In this document: positions 10,658 to 21,530 of the stretch, one piece after another
Numbering within the stretch: the stretch's first letter is position 1
How the letters are laid out: every line of letters begins with the position of its first letter
Source: Carnegiea gigantea
Lineage: Eukaryota; Streptophyta; Magnoliopsida; Caryophyllales; Cactaceae
DNA: 64,000 nucleotides
Reading direction: 5' to 3'
NCBI GenBank assembly: GCA_029747015.1
Contig: JAKOGI010000418.1
Span: forward strand, 124,001-188,000
Notes under the pieces: generated by a model
Databases searched by the model: none
What the model was told of the DNA's origin: nothing
What the model saw: the letters and a program-made list of their open reading frames with translations, nothing else
Made by a program: the position numbers and the translations under genes

Positions 10658-11538
10658 GCCTTCCCCCCTTTAAAAGTTTCGTCCCCAAAACTGATGTACT
10701 TAGTCAAAACATGCAGGATCACCTCGAATAAATGTGGGTATTTGGTCTTCATTGCCTCTTCGATCTCCTAAGTGGCTTCCTGGGAGGTGTGGTTTGTTCA
10801 GAGTACTTTGACCAATGGTATCTGCTTGTTGTGCAGCTGCTTGATCCTGCGATCTAGTATTTGGATAGGATGCTCCTCATATACTAGATCTTCAGTGATT
10901 TCAATAAGTTTAGATACAATGGTATGGTCCGGATCTGGAATATGTTTCCTAAGCTAAGAGATATGAAACACGTTATGCACGTGCTCAAATTCTACAGGCA
11001 GATCTAGATGATAAGCGATGGGATTCAACTTTTCAATGATTTCATAAGGTCCAATGTACCTTGGACTCAATTTGCCCCGTACTCCGAACCTTTTGACACC
11101 TCTGGTTGGTGAAACTTTCAGAAAAATTTTATCGCCTACTTGAAACTCCAGAGGCCCTCTTCTTTTGTCCGTATAACTTTTTTGTCGACTTAGGGCAACC
11201 CTTATATGTTCCTGAATCTTTTTTATTGTTTTAGTGGTCTCTTGAATCATTTCAGGACCTATAATCAGTGCCTTGTCCAAATCACTCCAGCACAATGGGG
11301 TTCTATATTTTCTCCCCTATGAAGCCTCAAATGGGGCCATTTTGATGGTGGACTGATAGCTTTTGTTATAAGAGAATTCCACCAAAGGTAAATCGTCTTC
11401 TCACTTCCCTTGGAACTCTAATACACAAGCTCTCAGCATATCCTCTAAAATTTGATTCACTCTTTCAGTTTGTCCATCTGTTTCTGGGTAATAGGAGCTA
11501 CTGAAGTTTAGTTTAGTCCCAAAGGCCTTTTGAAGTGC
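10639..11538 (-). pseudogene. Tekay integrase C-terminus and chromodomain (broken)
   Basis: The frame continues from the integrase core and carries the GPLEFQVGDKIFLKVSP...GPYEIIEKLNPIAYHLDLP block typical of gypsy integrase C-termini, then HVHNVFHIS. After a stop at about 10951 the same frame encodes a chromodomain-like segment (YEEHPIQILDRRIKQLHN, VKVLWTNH, EIEEAMKTKYPHLF). The conserved Trp after NHTSQEAT is a TAG. Chromodomains steer integration into heterochromatin (family knowledge). The frame ends at a TAA at 10641-10639, 16-18 bases inside the 3' LTR, as is usual when pol overlaps the polypurine tract. Other stops lie near 11400 and 11320. Confidence 0.85.
10658..10672 (-). other. Polypurine tract of the Tekay-type element
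   Basis: The minus strand reads TTTAAAGGGGGGAAGGC immediately before the LTR start TGTAATAG. A purine run touching the 3' LTR is the plus-strand primer in this class of element. Confidence 0.85.
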
Positions 11539-12099
11539 TTACCAGAAACTCGCTTGGAATCCTTGATCCCTATCTGAGACTATGTCTAAAGGGATCCCGT
11601 ACAGACGGACTATCTCTTTAACATATAATTGGGCTAGTCTTTCAACTCGCCAAGTATCCTTAATTGGCAGGAAATGAGCCGACTTCATGAGTCGATCGGC
11701 TATGACCCAGATCGCATTCTTTTTCGAGGCAGAAAGGGGTAAACCCACAACAAAGTCTATTGAGATCGAATCCCATTTCCAAGTGGGGATTTCTAAGGGT
11801 CGTAGTTCCCCCACAGGACACTGATGCTCTTCTTTAACTTTCTGGTAGGTTGGACACTTGTCCACATATTCAGCAATGTCTTTCTTCATATTATTCCACC
11901 AGAAGTATTGTCTTAGATCTCTGTACATCTTGGTGCCTCCTGGATGCACCGAATAACGAGTATTGTGAGCCTCTTCCAAGGCCTGCTTCCTCAATCCTTC
12001 ATTTTTAGGCACACACAGACGATTCTGGAACGGCAAGGTCCCATCTTCGTGCATCATAAATCTCGGAGACGTCCCTTTTTCTAAATTTTGCTTTATTCT
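11539..12099 (-). pseudogene. Tekay integrase core
   Basis: An H2C2-type zinc-binding segment (HNTRYSVHPGGTKMYRDL...YVDKCPTYQKVK) is followed by the catalytic core: WDSISIDFVVGLP carries the first Asp, and IVSDRDQGF the second. A stop at 11538 separates these from [20 protein letters not shown], which holds the Glu-containing helix. The HHCC pattern has Cys-Pro-Thr-Tyr in place of the usual Cys-X2-Cys, so the second Cys is lost. The function in active relatives is insertion of cDNA into the chromosome; this copy is inactive. Confidence 0.85.
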
Positions 12100-13743
12100 T
12101 TAGAGTTCAGGATCACTTTCCTGGTTCAGTCGAATTTCTTCCACTAGGGAAGACTGTACAGTAAGTGCTGACAATTGAGCATTTGTTTGCCCGTGGGACA
12201 CTAATTGAATCCCAAAGTCCTCAAGTTCTCTCAAGAGGTTCAATTGAGTACTCACCACAGTGTTTGAGCTATGTTGCGCCTTCCTACTTAGGGCATCCAC
12301 CACCACATTTGCTTTACCGAGATGATATTGAATCTATAAATCATAGTCTTTAAGCAACTCAAGCCAACGTCATTGCCTCAAATTGAGCTCCTTCTAGGTG
12401 AAGATATACTTTAAACTTTGATGATCAACATAGATCTTGCATGGTATCCCATGTAAATAATGCCTCCAAATTTTCAATGCAAAGACCACGGCTACTAACT
12501 CCATGTCATGGGTAGGGTAGTTTTTCTCATACGGCTTGAATGGTCGAGAGGCATAAGCTACTACTTTGTCCTCCTACATCAGTACGCACCCTAGACCATT
12601 CTTCGAAGCGTCACTATAAACAGTATACTACTTTCCTTCCATTGGTAACGTTAGGATTGGGGCGGTAGTTAGTCGCTGCCTTAGCTCTTGGAAAGCTTTC
12701 TCACATCTTTTAGTCCACTTGAATTTGTTCACTTTCTTCAGTAGATTGGTCAGTGGTGAAGCTATTTTCGAAAAGTCCTTGACGAACCTTCGGTAGCAAC
12801 CTGCTAAACCCAGAAAACTTCTAATCTTAGTGACATCGGTAGGCCTTGGCCATTCTGTGATTGCTTTCACCTTCTGGGGGTCAACTTTAATTCCTTCTTT
12901 TGTAACCACATGTCCCAAAAATACCATTTCCTCCAACCAAAATTCACATTTCTTTAATTTGCCATAGAGTTGATGCTCCCTTAAAGCTTGTAATACTGTC
13001 CGCAAATGATCAGTATGTTCCTCCTTGTCTTTAGAATAGATAAGGATGTCATCTATGAACACCACTATGAACTTGTCTAAATAGGGCCTGAAAACCCTGT
13101 TCATAAGGTCCATGAAAGCTGCAGGAGCATTAGTGAGACCAAAAGGTATCACTGTGAACTCATATTGACCATACCTGGTCCTAAACACTGTCTTAGGAAT
13201 GTCGTCAGGTTTAATCCTAAGTTGATGGTACCCCGACCTCAAATCAATCTTAGAGAACACTCCTGCTCCTTATAGTTGATCAAAGAAGTCATTTATTCGT
13301 GGCAGAGGGTATTTGTTTTTTGATGGTAGTCTTGTTCAACTCCCTTTAATCAATACATATCTTAAGGTTCCATCCTTCTTCTTGACAAACAATACTGGGG
13401 CACCCTATGGTGACACACTTGGCCTAATAAAGCCCTTCTGTAACAGCTCATCTACCTGAATCTTTAATTCCCTAAGCTCGGTTGGGGCCATACAATATTG
13501 GGCTTTAGAAATAGGTTGGGCTCCAGGAATTAATTCGATTCCAAAATTAATTTCCCTCTGTAAGGGTAGTCCTGGTAATTCCTCAAGAAAAACATCTTCA
13601 AATTCACAAACTACAGGTATATTTTCTGCTCCCTCTTCTTTTATTTGGGTGTCAATAGCATAACACCAATATCCAATACACCCCTGACTTAGCAACTTAC
13701 TTGCTTTTATAGCGGAAATCAAAGAACAAGATTTTTCCTCTCT
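12100..13743 (-). pseudogene. Tekay reverse transcriptase and RNase H
   Basis: The RT domain includes [58 protein letters not shown] and the catalytic [10 protein letters not shown]. RNase H follows with [26 protein letters not shown] and VVVDALSRK. The 211-codon RT core (12628-13260) is uninterrupted. Upstream of it a one-base deletion near 13345 and a one-base insertion near 13310 cancel, so the frame of the whole polyprotein is kept. Stops occur near 13402 (an expected Trp), 13268, 12627, 12575, 12397 and 12100. Confidence 0.9.
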
Positions 13744-14238
13744 TTACCCATAGAAGAATACTTCTCCCCCTTTTTCATCTTTCAAACTCACCTTAAGCTC
13801 CTCATAATCAATCTTAGCTCTATAGGTGTGCAACCAATTCATTCCCAAAATGATGTCAAAATCAGACAAATCAAATTGAATCAAAACCATAGGGAAGGTA
13901 GTTTCACCAATGATGATAGGAACAAGTTTATAAGAGAGGGGGCACTCAATCACAGAATTGTTGGGTAGCTTAATTCTATAATTGGTTTCCATCCTCCTGT
14001 TCTCAAGGCTCAATTGTATAGCAGATCGGGTAGATATAAATGAATGAGTGGCGCCTGAATCAAATAATACAAAAAATGGCTCTGAATTTAAAAAAAGAGT
14101 TCCAGTGACTATCGTACCAGAGGTAGTAGCTTCCTTTTTGTTCATCACAAATGCCCTTCCTGCAACTGCAAGCCTTGAAGGTTGGGGTCCCTGGTGGAGT
14201 GGAGCCAAGGGTTTTGCTGCGCCCTTGTATACAGCTTT
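13744..14238 (-). pseudogene. Tekay aspartic protease
   Basis: The segment keeps the active site FDSGATHSFIS, the second protease signature DIILGMNWLHTY and the sequence between them, for 155 codons without a stop. It is in the same frame as gag but is cut from it by two consecutive TGA codons at about 14244-14239, and from RT by a TAA at 13743-13741. In active elements it matures the gag-pol polyprotein. Confidence 0.85.
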
Positions 14239-15231
14239 TAGTCATCAGAGGCATGCAACGATGAGGTGTTCAGGACTTCTACACCACATGCATTTATTGG
14301 TGCAAACCCGGCATTCAGGAGTAGTGTGATTGGTTCTTCCGCACTTCCTACAGGGCTCTACAGAGCTTGCAGGATGGCTCTTGGGAGGAGCAGGAGTGGG
14401 TTTCTTTTGATTCACACTCTCACTGGGAGCTCCCCGCTCGATCCCTTTCCTCTTCTGATTGATCGCGTTCAAGGCCCTCAACTCCATCTTCACGCGCTCC
14501 ACGTCAGCGGCTTGCTCGTATAGTTCTTGGTAAGTTAGAATTGGTTGCCTAGCTAACTGATTTCGAATGGAGAAGGCTAAACCCTCCTCAAGCCTTCTCA
14601 TCTTTAACCTTTCAGATGACATAAATTCAGGGACAAACCTAGATAATTCCATGAACTTACTAGCATACTGCACCACTGACATGCTACCGCTCCTTTTCAA
14701 CTCCATAAATTCTTTCTCCTTTTGCCTTTGCACCACAAGTGGGTAAAATTTCACCCTCAACTCTGTTAAAAATTTGCTCCAGGTGAATTCAGGCCCTGTG
14801 AGCCCACCCTTAACAGTGTTCCACCAGATATCAGCTTCACCTGACAAATAATACGTCCCAATATTTACTTTCTTTTCCTCTGGTACCTTAACTGCTGTGA
14901 AAAATTTCTCCATTCCCCTTACCCATTCCTCCAATACCATTGGATCATAATTCCCATCATACACTTTAGGGTTGCACCGCACTATCCTCTCTGCCAATTT
15001 ATCCTCTTTAGGAGGGGTTTTAGCAGGTACCTGGGGAATTTGCTTCATCAATTCAGCAACTAAGGTTGGCCGGTAACTCGGGTTTCCTAAGTTGCTAACT
15101 AATTCAGAGGGCAATGGTAGCGTGTCACCATATTATGGCTCCTAGCACGAGGCTTGATTACCTGATCCCTGGCCTTGCTCTAAATTATCCTCTACATGAA
15201 CCTCCATGTTATTTTGCACTGACTCAGACAT
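14239..15231 (-). pseudogene. Tekay gag (nucleocapsid and capsid)
   Basis: The ATG at 15231 (MSESVQNN) is in frame with the long ORF beginning at 15114 and follows an acidic leader; two in-frame stops lie between them, at about 15146-15138. The core shows the retrotransposon gag pattern (EEWVRGMEKFF, YLSGEADIWW, FYPLVVQRQKEKEFMELK, FVPEFMS). The C-terminal part holds two CX2CX4HX4C knuckles in tandem (CRKCGRTNHTTPEC and CMWCRSPEHLIVAC). Two TGA codons end it. I prefer the 15231 start because residues before 15114 are in frame and the context resembles Tekay gag starts; the later ATG would lose the N-terminus. Confidence 0.85.
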
Positions 15232-15666
15232 TCTGATCATACATTAAATGAAACAATTCAAACACTGGAACCTCCAGACATATAAGATGAACATGCCCAA
15301 TAAATACATAGAAGATGGCTCAAAGATTATTTCATAACTCAAAGCGTCATCATTTCATTTAATAACGGCTTACTTACATACATAGCTGCTGATTTATATA
15401 CATGAGCAACAAAAGCATATTGCACCTAGCTGAGTAAGCAAGTCTAGCTCTGACTCCTGCCCTAATACTAGACACTAAATAGCCCCTAGACACTAGATCT
15501 GTTACATGACCAACAAGAGGTGCGGACTGTGTCATCATGGTCGGAGAGGATTAGCCTAACTATATGCAATGGAGATGCCATACAAAATATAACTATCCTA
15601 TTCAACCATACCATACATACATACAGGGCTCAAAATGAAAACCACTACACCAACCCCTAGAACCAC

Positions 15667-16416
15667 CTAACGATCCCTAGATGGATCATAATCCGGGTCA
15701 GACTCATCATCAGGTTCTTCGCCTGAATTGAAGCTGCTAGTAGATGCCTCTGACTCGGCATCACCAATCTCCTGCTGGACTTGTTGTTACTGCTCATCCT
15801 GTAACTCCACCATTAACTTATCAGCCTCCTGTTCCCATTGCTGCTCTACCCCCACCTCGTCAATGTCTTGATCCTCCTTGGGATCATCCTCTTCTCCCTG
15901 ATGGCCCTCATCCCCAGAACTAATCACCACTAAATCTAGGGTGTCAGGGAGGTCTATCACCACGTGAGACTCCCTAGGGCTATCGGGCATAAGTGGAGTA
16001 CCTGGTGTGGGCGGGAAGGGTGGCCCCTGTGCTAGTACTGGGGCTGGGGCTACAGGTGGGGGAGGCGCCTGATGTAGTGGAAAAACATATTATAATGCCT
16101 CCATGGTGATCCCTCTTTGATCAAACTCTTCCCTTAATAACAACTCCGTAGCAAGAGTAGTCCATGCCCCCTGGGCCTGAAACCTAGGCCTGTCCAAGCC
16201 TGGGTTCCCTATTACCATAAAGTCATGATAACGAAGCCTAAACTCAACCCATGGATCAACTAGGGGTAAGGACCTAAGCAGTCTCTGTGCACGAACCGTA
16301 ATACTATGGAACACAGATTAAGGGTCCTGTGCATGTGCCTCTATACTAGCATGTAGTAGCGCAATGTAAGCAACCATATATCCACCCGGCAACATATTAA
16401 CTCCATAAGGGTCCAT
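15667..16416 (-). pseudogene. Extra ORF between the 5' LTR and gag of the Tekay element
   Basis: From ATG 16416 to TAG 15669-15667 one frame spans 250 codons with three stops (near 16318, 16087 and 15784). The N-terminal 110 residues are mixed and include VEFRLRYHDFMVIGNPGLDRP with one Tyr-rich and one basic stretch. A Pro/Ala/Val-rich linker follows (LHQAPPPPVAPAPVLAQGP). The C-terminal half is strongly acidic (DEGHQGEEDDPKEDQDIDE, EEPDDESDPDYDPS). Frame, length and composition stay coherent across the stops, which argues for a genuine former protein. It is separate from gag (start 15231), with about 430 bases between. I do not recognise a domain. Extra ORFs upstream of gag are known in Tat/Ogre elements, but are not a standard Tekay feature that I know of. 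Confidence 0.6.
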
Positions 16417-16606
16417 CTAACAAAGAAAACACATATATGAGAGGCATACATCTGTAAATAAGGAATACGCAAATGGAAGGAACTTGCATTCTAATATTGT
16501 TACTACACCCCTAATATCACTCTAGCAGTATACGATAGCCCCCCCACGACAACCATTCTCATCCTATAATTTCTAATTCTCCCTTCCTCAAAGAAAATCT
16601 CAACCT

Positions 16607-16619
16607 GGCTCTGACACTA
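16607..16619 (-). other. Degenerate primer-binding site of the Tekay element
   Basis: The minus strand reads TAGTGTCAGAGCC four bases inside the 5' LTR, two mismatches from TGGTATCAGAGCC, the Met-tRNA-type site. Confidence 0.75.
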
Positions 16620-16623
16620 AATC

Positions 16624-19266
16624 TATAATGCCCCAAAAATATATGTGATTCATTACTTGCATTTACCTGCTTAAGTTCACCAATAAGAAATAATAACCAA
16701 ATGAATGGGGCGTTACCACCATCCAAAAAGGACAAGGCTTCTCTTATAGATGAAAACTTAGCCATAAAACCAAAGTTTACTCTAAAAAGGGCATTCACAC
16801 CATCGCAACAATTTAAACCATTTAGTTATTTACAGAAACGGTTCTAACATCCCAATCATCTCAAGGATTATACCAAAATACATAATTTAGTTCAAATATA
16901 TAGTTGCAACACTAAAATATATCACAATATTACATGATAGCATCTCAGCACTCCTACACCGCCAGTCACATGGATAGTCCTGGCTCACTTATCACCTTCA
17001 GCCATCCCACCCGCCTGAGGGCAGTTCACTAAACACTTTCCTAAAACAAAATATAAAAATATTTCGAACTGTGAGCCCAAGCTCAGTGCATGCATTCCTA
17101 TAATGTTAAAGATACATTGAAAATTTGTTTGGGCCCACTTTGCAATTCATTTTAATTTTGAAACAGGGAATGAGATGCATATAAAACTGAATTGCTAATT
17201 ATTATCTGTTAGTGTACCCCTTTGTAACTGTTACGATCTGTGAATAGGTGTACACCAGCCAAGCCAACCGGGGACTTGGCCTGAAGCCGCGCGGGTAACT
17301 GGAGGGAAATGCCCTGTAACTGATAACTGATGGGGTCACTAATTATGTGATAAAGCATTGATTAAATTGATTCATTGATGTACTTACCAAAACATTACGA
17401 TTTTGATAAATACGTGCTGATTTCTAAAGATATATGTAATGAACATACCTGGAAGTTTTAAATGCAAGTTCACAGAATAATAAGATGCACAAAAGTGGAG
17501 AGAATGAATGCTTAGGCCTTGATTCTGTTCAAAAGATCATTATAGGTACATGAGGTCAGAAACGAGCTTGTTCTTATAAATGATGCCTTTGAATAAAACT
17601 GGCTTATGAAGAATCTTTACAAATCAATTAATAGATTAAACTAAAATGATGAAACTATATAAACCATGGAAATGTGATTTAAGTCACGGTAGCAAGTTCA
17701 GAGCAAAAGGGCTTATAAGGAGGGTACGGGAAGAATAATTCACAACCTATACTCCTGACCTTGAAATGAAACCTAAGACTCTAATATGAAAATCTTAGGA
17801 AGTCCTCTAAAACTTTCATTGAGGACACATAACATGATTCCCACCATAGGGTTCTAAAATGGGGCTAGAACACCAACATGTCAGTTTCAAAGTCCATCCT
17901 GCATAGGTTTAGTAAAATAACCATAACATTCTCCATAGACCTTGGATTAATGCGATTTAAGAGCCATTTTAAAGCGAACACAGCGACCTATCCACCCGCC
18001 AAAAATAATAATTTTTGGCTAGGCTATCATTACCAGTTTGATCTCAAATGTTGTCCTATTTTTCTGGAAATTCCAGCCTCACTGTTTGAGTTTGTTCCCT
18101 CACTTTTCACACAAATCCTCAACTTAAACCATTTCTTAAAAGCATGTAAACACACTTTGGTCCATCCCAACATCATACAAAAACATCACACTCAATTTCA
18201 CTTCATATTCATATCCAATAAAACTTATTTTCTAGTCACATATACACATACTTCAACTTTAATGCTAGTTTGGCCCAAACCATGCATTCTTGGATAAAAC
18301 CCTAACTTAAGGTCAACTTGAACCCACTCTTATCATTTTAAACCACCATAAATACCATAATAAACTTCAATAGATTAAAAGATGACCAAAATCTAGGGTA
18401 AAACAATAAATATCCAACACCTAAATATGAAGCTTACATGATTAAGAAGTAACCCTAACCCTAGCATCATCCAACTTCAACTCCACCATGATCCATCATC
18501 AAAATAATTCTTAATTCAATTAAAATAGCACGATCCATCATTAAAACAATCAAAACAAGAAGCAAAACCAAAAATCCAAAGAACAAGATTGAAGCCACTT
18601 ACTTTGAGCTTGAAACAAGTGGAGATGGAGATGATATTTGGTGATTTTGAGGGTGCAAGATGACAGCCGGTAGAGGGAGGTGGTTGGAGGTTGCAACCCT
18701 TGCCGGAGACTAGCCGGAAAACTCCACAGAAGGGGCTCGGCTGCTGTTCTGGTGAGGTCGTGGGGTAGAGAGAAGGAGGAGAGAAGAAGAAAGAGAAAAC
18801 GTCTTGAATTTGCTTGGTGTAAAACAAAAGCGTAAGCAAAATAAATACTTCGCTGAAAATTAACCCTCAAAATCTACTTTTTACTAAGTATAATTACGGC
18901 CTAACTAAGGGTAATTAGCTAAACAAATAGGGTTAAGTCTCAGTGGACCAAAATTGGCCTTAAATGGGCTCGGGTTCAATAACTACCTCACACCGAGTGC
19001 GCTTGAAAAACAATTTTTTTTTTTCCAAAGCTCGACGTTAAATGTTTGTGGTGTCATAAAAAATAATTAAATCACTCAATTCATAAATATCAAGGCCTAA
19101 TAATGATCTCCAGAATTTGACAAGAACAAAAACCCGAATTGCAAGGTGAGGGCCCATTTAAATTCTTACAATTGAAATAACAAAGAAAACGATGATTTAA
19201 ATGCGATGAAATTAATCACATGGATTCATGACATGAATAAACATAATTTAGGGTCAGACTATTACA
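16624..19266 (-). repeat. 5' LTR of the Tekay-type element
   Basis: It is the 2,643-bp partner of the LTR at 8011-10657. The inner terminus reads TATAATGCCCC where the other LTR has TGTAACGCCCC, two C-to-T type changes. The outer terminus is ...GGGTCAGACTATTACA, followed by the CTTTC duplication. Confidence 0.9.
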
Positions 19267-19472
19267 CTTTCTAAGGCTTATTTATAGCATATATGGTGCT
19301 TCTTGCACCTTGCATGTGTTTGAAGCAAGCAAGCAAGGTAGAAGCTAAGCAAACCCACTTGAGAAGGAAAATACACCTAGGTGCTTAACTAGGCAGAATA
19401 CTATAATTTGCAAGCTTTGTTTGGACGCGACGTCTCACATGCAAAACGTGGGCATGATTCGGGTTTCCATAC
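19267..19472 (-). repeat. Family B LTR (B1), right part, with target-site duplication
   Basis: The first five bases (19267-19271, CTTTC) are the right copy of the Tekay target-site duplication. The following bases continue the B1 LTR in minus orientation (TAAGGCTTATTTATAGCATAT against CCAAGGCTTATTTGCAGC in B4's LTR). Colinearity with intact LTRs stops near 19470, where the orientation flips. Confidence 0.85.
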
Positions 19473-19499
19473 CTGAATCATACCCACGTTTTGCATGTG
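19436..19499. repeat. Imperfect hairpin at the B1/B2 inversion junction
   Basis: Two 27-base arms (19436-19462 and 19473-19499) are reverse complements with two mismatches, separated by a 10-base loop. A third copy in the second arm's orientation lies at 19556-19582, at its normal place in the B2 LTR. The second arm is therefore extra sequence at the junction between a minus and a plus LTR. Confidence 0.85.
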
Positions 19500-20547
19500 T
19501 GATTCCACTTGAAGGAGTTAGAAGACATCCTAAGCTTTCCAACCATTGTGGAAAACTGAATCATACCCACGTTTTGCATGTGAAACGTGGCATCCAAACA
19601 CTGCTTACAAACTGCAGTATTCTGCCAAGTTAAGCACCTAGGTGTATTTTCCTTCTCAAGTGGGTTTGCTTAGCTTCTACCTTGCTTGCTTGCTTCACAC
19701 ACTTTCAAGGTGCAAGAAACACCATCATATGCTGCAAATAAGCCTTGGAAAGAGCCTAGCCAATGAGAAAACAAAGGAAGATTCTGCACCTAACAATCTG
19801 ATTGGCTAGCCAAAAAGGGGGAAAGCACTTTACGGCTGCTGTTTGTTTATTTCCTCTAATATTATGATGTATTAAGCTAAATTAAGTATTTTAATGTTAA
19901 GCTTAGTCATTTGTTTTGTATTACTAAGCTTATAGGTTGTAATTAACTTAGATTAATCAAGCTTGTAAACTAGATTAGTGCTAAACACCTAGCTAAGCTT
20001 ACTTATACGTTTCCTTCCAATGGAGGAAACCTCCTTTGCTAGTATTCTGCTGAAGGACGTTTATATAAAGGCTTAGAATGCTCATTTTGTAACCAAGCTT
20101 CGAATATCAATTAAAATCAGATTTGAGAGCACTGCTCTTGTTTCTCTTAAAACACTAAACTAGCTTATCTCTAATTAGGTCCGTTAGGGTGGTGTTCAAG
20201 TGTAGTCTCAAACTTAATTAAGTGGTGTTTCTGTATCTTAATCATAGTTTAAGGGCCTAATCTTATTCTTGGTGGTGTTTTTGTGTCCTTGAACATGCTT
20301 AGTTCTGCCTAGATTAGTCTTTGCTGGTGATTTCTGTATCCAAGGATTTGTTTAGTATCTATCCTTTCTTTTCCTTTTCCCATTTAGAATCCCTTGATTC
20401 TAAATCCATTCCCCTCCTCACGTTTTAGCTCATTTACAACCAGCTTATAACGTGCCATTCTCTTGATTTTTCCATGATTGTACTCTCTTGTGGTTCTAAG
20501 ATTTTGCTTGAATTGAGTTTTAGCATAGACCCTCGGGAGATACATCA
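19500..20547 (+). repeat. Family B 5' LTR (B2), 3' portion
   Basis: This is family B LTR in plus orientation, ending CGGGAGATACATCA at 20547. It carries a clean TATATAAA (20062-20069) with the likely transcription start some 30 bases later, and runs to the primer site. Its left part (5' third of the LTR) is missing because the segment begins at the inversion junction. Confidence 0.85.
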
Positions 20548-21530
20548 TATTTGGTATCAGAGCAAGTTCAGAACTTGGCCTGAAACCCACGCCATTCATA
20601 CGACCTCGAAGTCAGCCTCAAACACATTCCAAACACATTCCAAAAATCAGCCCAAATGCATACGCCCTCGAAGTCGGCCTCAAACACATTCCAAACACAT
20701 TCCAAAAATCAACCCAAACATATCACCAAAACACAACCCGTAACCTCCCACCATGTCCCTTAGAAAACTTCTCAAATTGAAACCTGAATTTGATGCCTTT
20801 GATCTCAAGATGCAATAAATGGACCTTGAGAGGCAGGGAATAAAGCTCGAGTTGCAACAACATGAATTTGACCTACTCTCCTTCTGGTTTGAAATGAGGA
20901 AGGAAGCCAAACAACCCTTGGTATCGCCGAAAGTAGACCATAGTCGCAAAGGTCATGAAGTTGACAATGCAAGGGAAGAAAAGGAAGCTTGTATGGAAGA
21001 CGTTCAAGAAGACTTTCAGCTAACCTCCGAAGTTTGATGAGTATGAACCTGACGAGGGTGAAATCCTTGCTTGGAAAAGCACTTGGGATGATCCAAAAGA
21101 AGACGAAACTGAACAAACGGAGTACGTATGTCACTCCAAACCTACGGGTCAGGGTAAGATATGTTCATGGGTTATCAATGGAGAGAGTTGTGCGCACAGC
21201 CCAGCTAATCTCCATACTTTTGCCCATCCACACCTCTATACTGCTTCCCACCTCCACCATACAACCCCACAAACACACCATATCAATCCAACCCGTTTCA
21301 TTTCCTTTAGTACGCTGTTACTTCAAGCTCCTAATTTTGAATTTAGAGCTTGTGAGCAATGGAATCCCAAAGAATCCAAAGGTTTCCATCTAAACCAGAT
21401 TCAAATCCACCTGAATCATGAGTGAAAATGAACCTTTAAAAAAAGAAAGGCTTGTTTGAGTGGTTGTTGTTATTTCAACCAGATTTAATGGCTTAAATTT
21501 GAGGATAAATTTTTTCTAATAAGGGGAGGA
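20548..21530 (+). mobile_element. Family B copy 2 (B2), internal region, plus strand
   Basis: It opens with a four-base spacer and a perfect TGGTATCAGAGC primer site (20552-20563), and ends with the polypurine tract AAGGGGAGGA (21521-21530) touching the LTR start TGATGGATATCAG. The leader holds a 62-bp tandem duplication (20597-20658 and 20659-20720) not seen in the other copies, which accounts for most of its extra length (983 bp against about 940). Confidence 0.9.
20753..21421 (+). pseudogene. Family B ORF, copy B2 (stop and frameshift)
   Basis: ATG 20753 starts MSLRKLLKLK. Codon 22 is TAA, where B4 has CAA. An 18-base in-frame deletion and a one-base insertion near 21020 shift the register after EDVQED. 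The frame resumes later and shows GKICSWVINGESC and the conserved C-terminal block NFEFRACEQWNPKESKGF, ending at a TGA near 21421. Function unknown; see B3. Confidence 0.7.

Larger units (their letters stand above)
8011..19266 (-). mobile_element. Tekay-type Ty3/gypsy chromovirus, structurally complete, 11,256 bp
   Basis: The element is bounded by TGTAA...TTACA and by the 5-bp duplication CTTTC. On the minus strand the order is 5' LTR (19266-16624), degenerate Met-tRNA primer site, an extra ORF, gag, protease, RT, RNase H, integrase, chromodomain, polypurine tract and 3' LTR (10657-8011). Gag-pol in one frame, the chromodomain and LTRs of about 2.6 kb are typical of the Tekay/Del lineage (family knowledge). 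The two LTRs differ visibly, by roughly one base in ten in the stretch compared, and the ORF has about twenty stops, so the insertion is old and dead. It lies inside the B1 LTR and therefore postdates the family B copy. Confidence 0.9.

Noticed and set aside
10772..10957. 61-codon plus-strand ORF
   Set aside because: It is the antisense of the Tekay chromodomain.
19436..19582. CRISPR-like spaced repeats
   Set aside because: There are three copies only, one inverted, in plant LTR DNA; they form an inversion-junction hairpin.
20474..20743. ORF over the family B LTR end and primer site
   Set aside because: It spans the primer site and LTR boundary. The similar ORFs in other copies are frame echoes of the repeated DNA.
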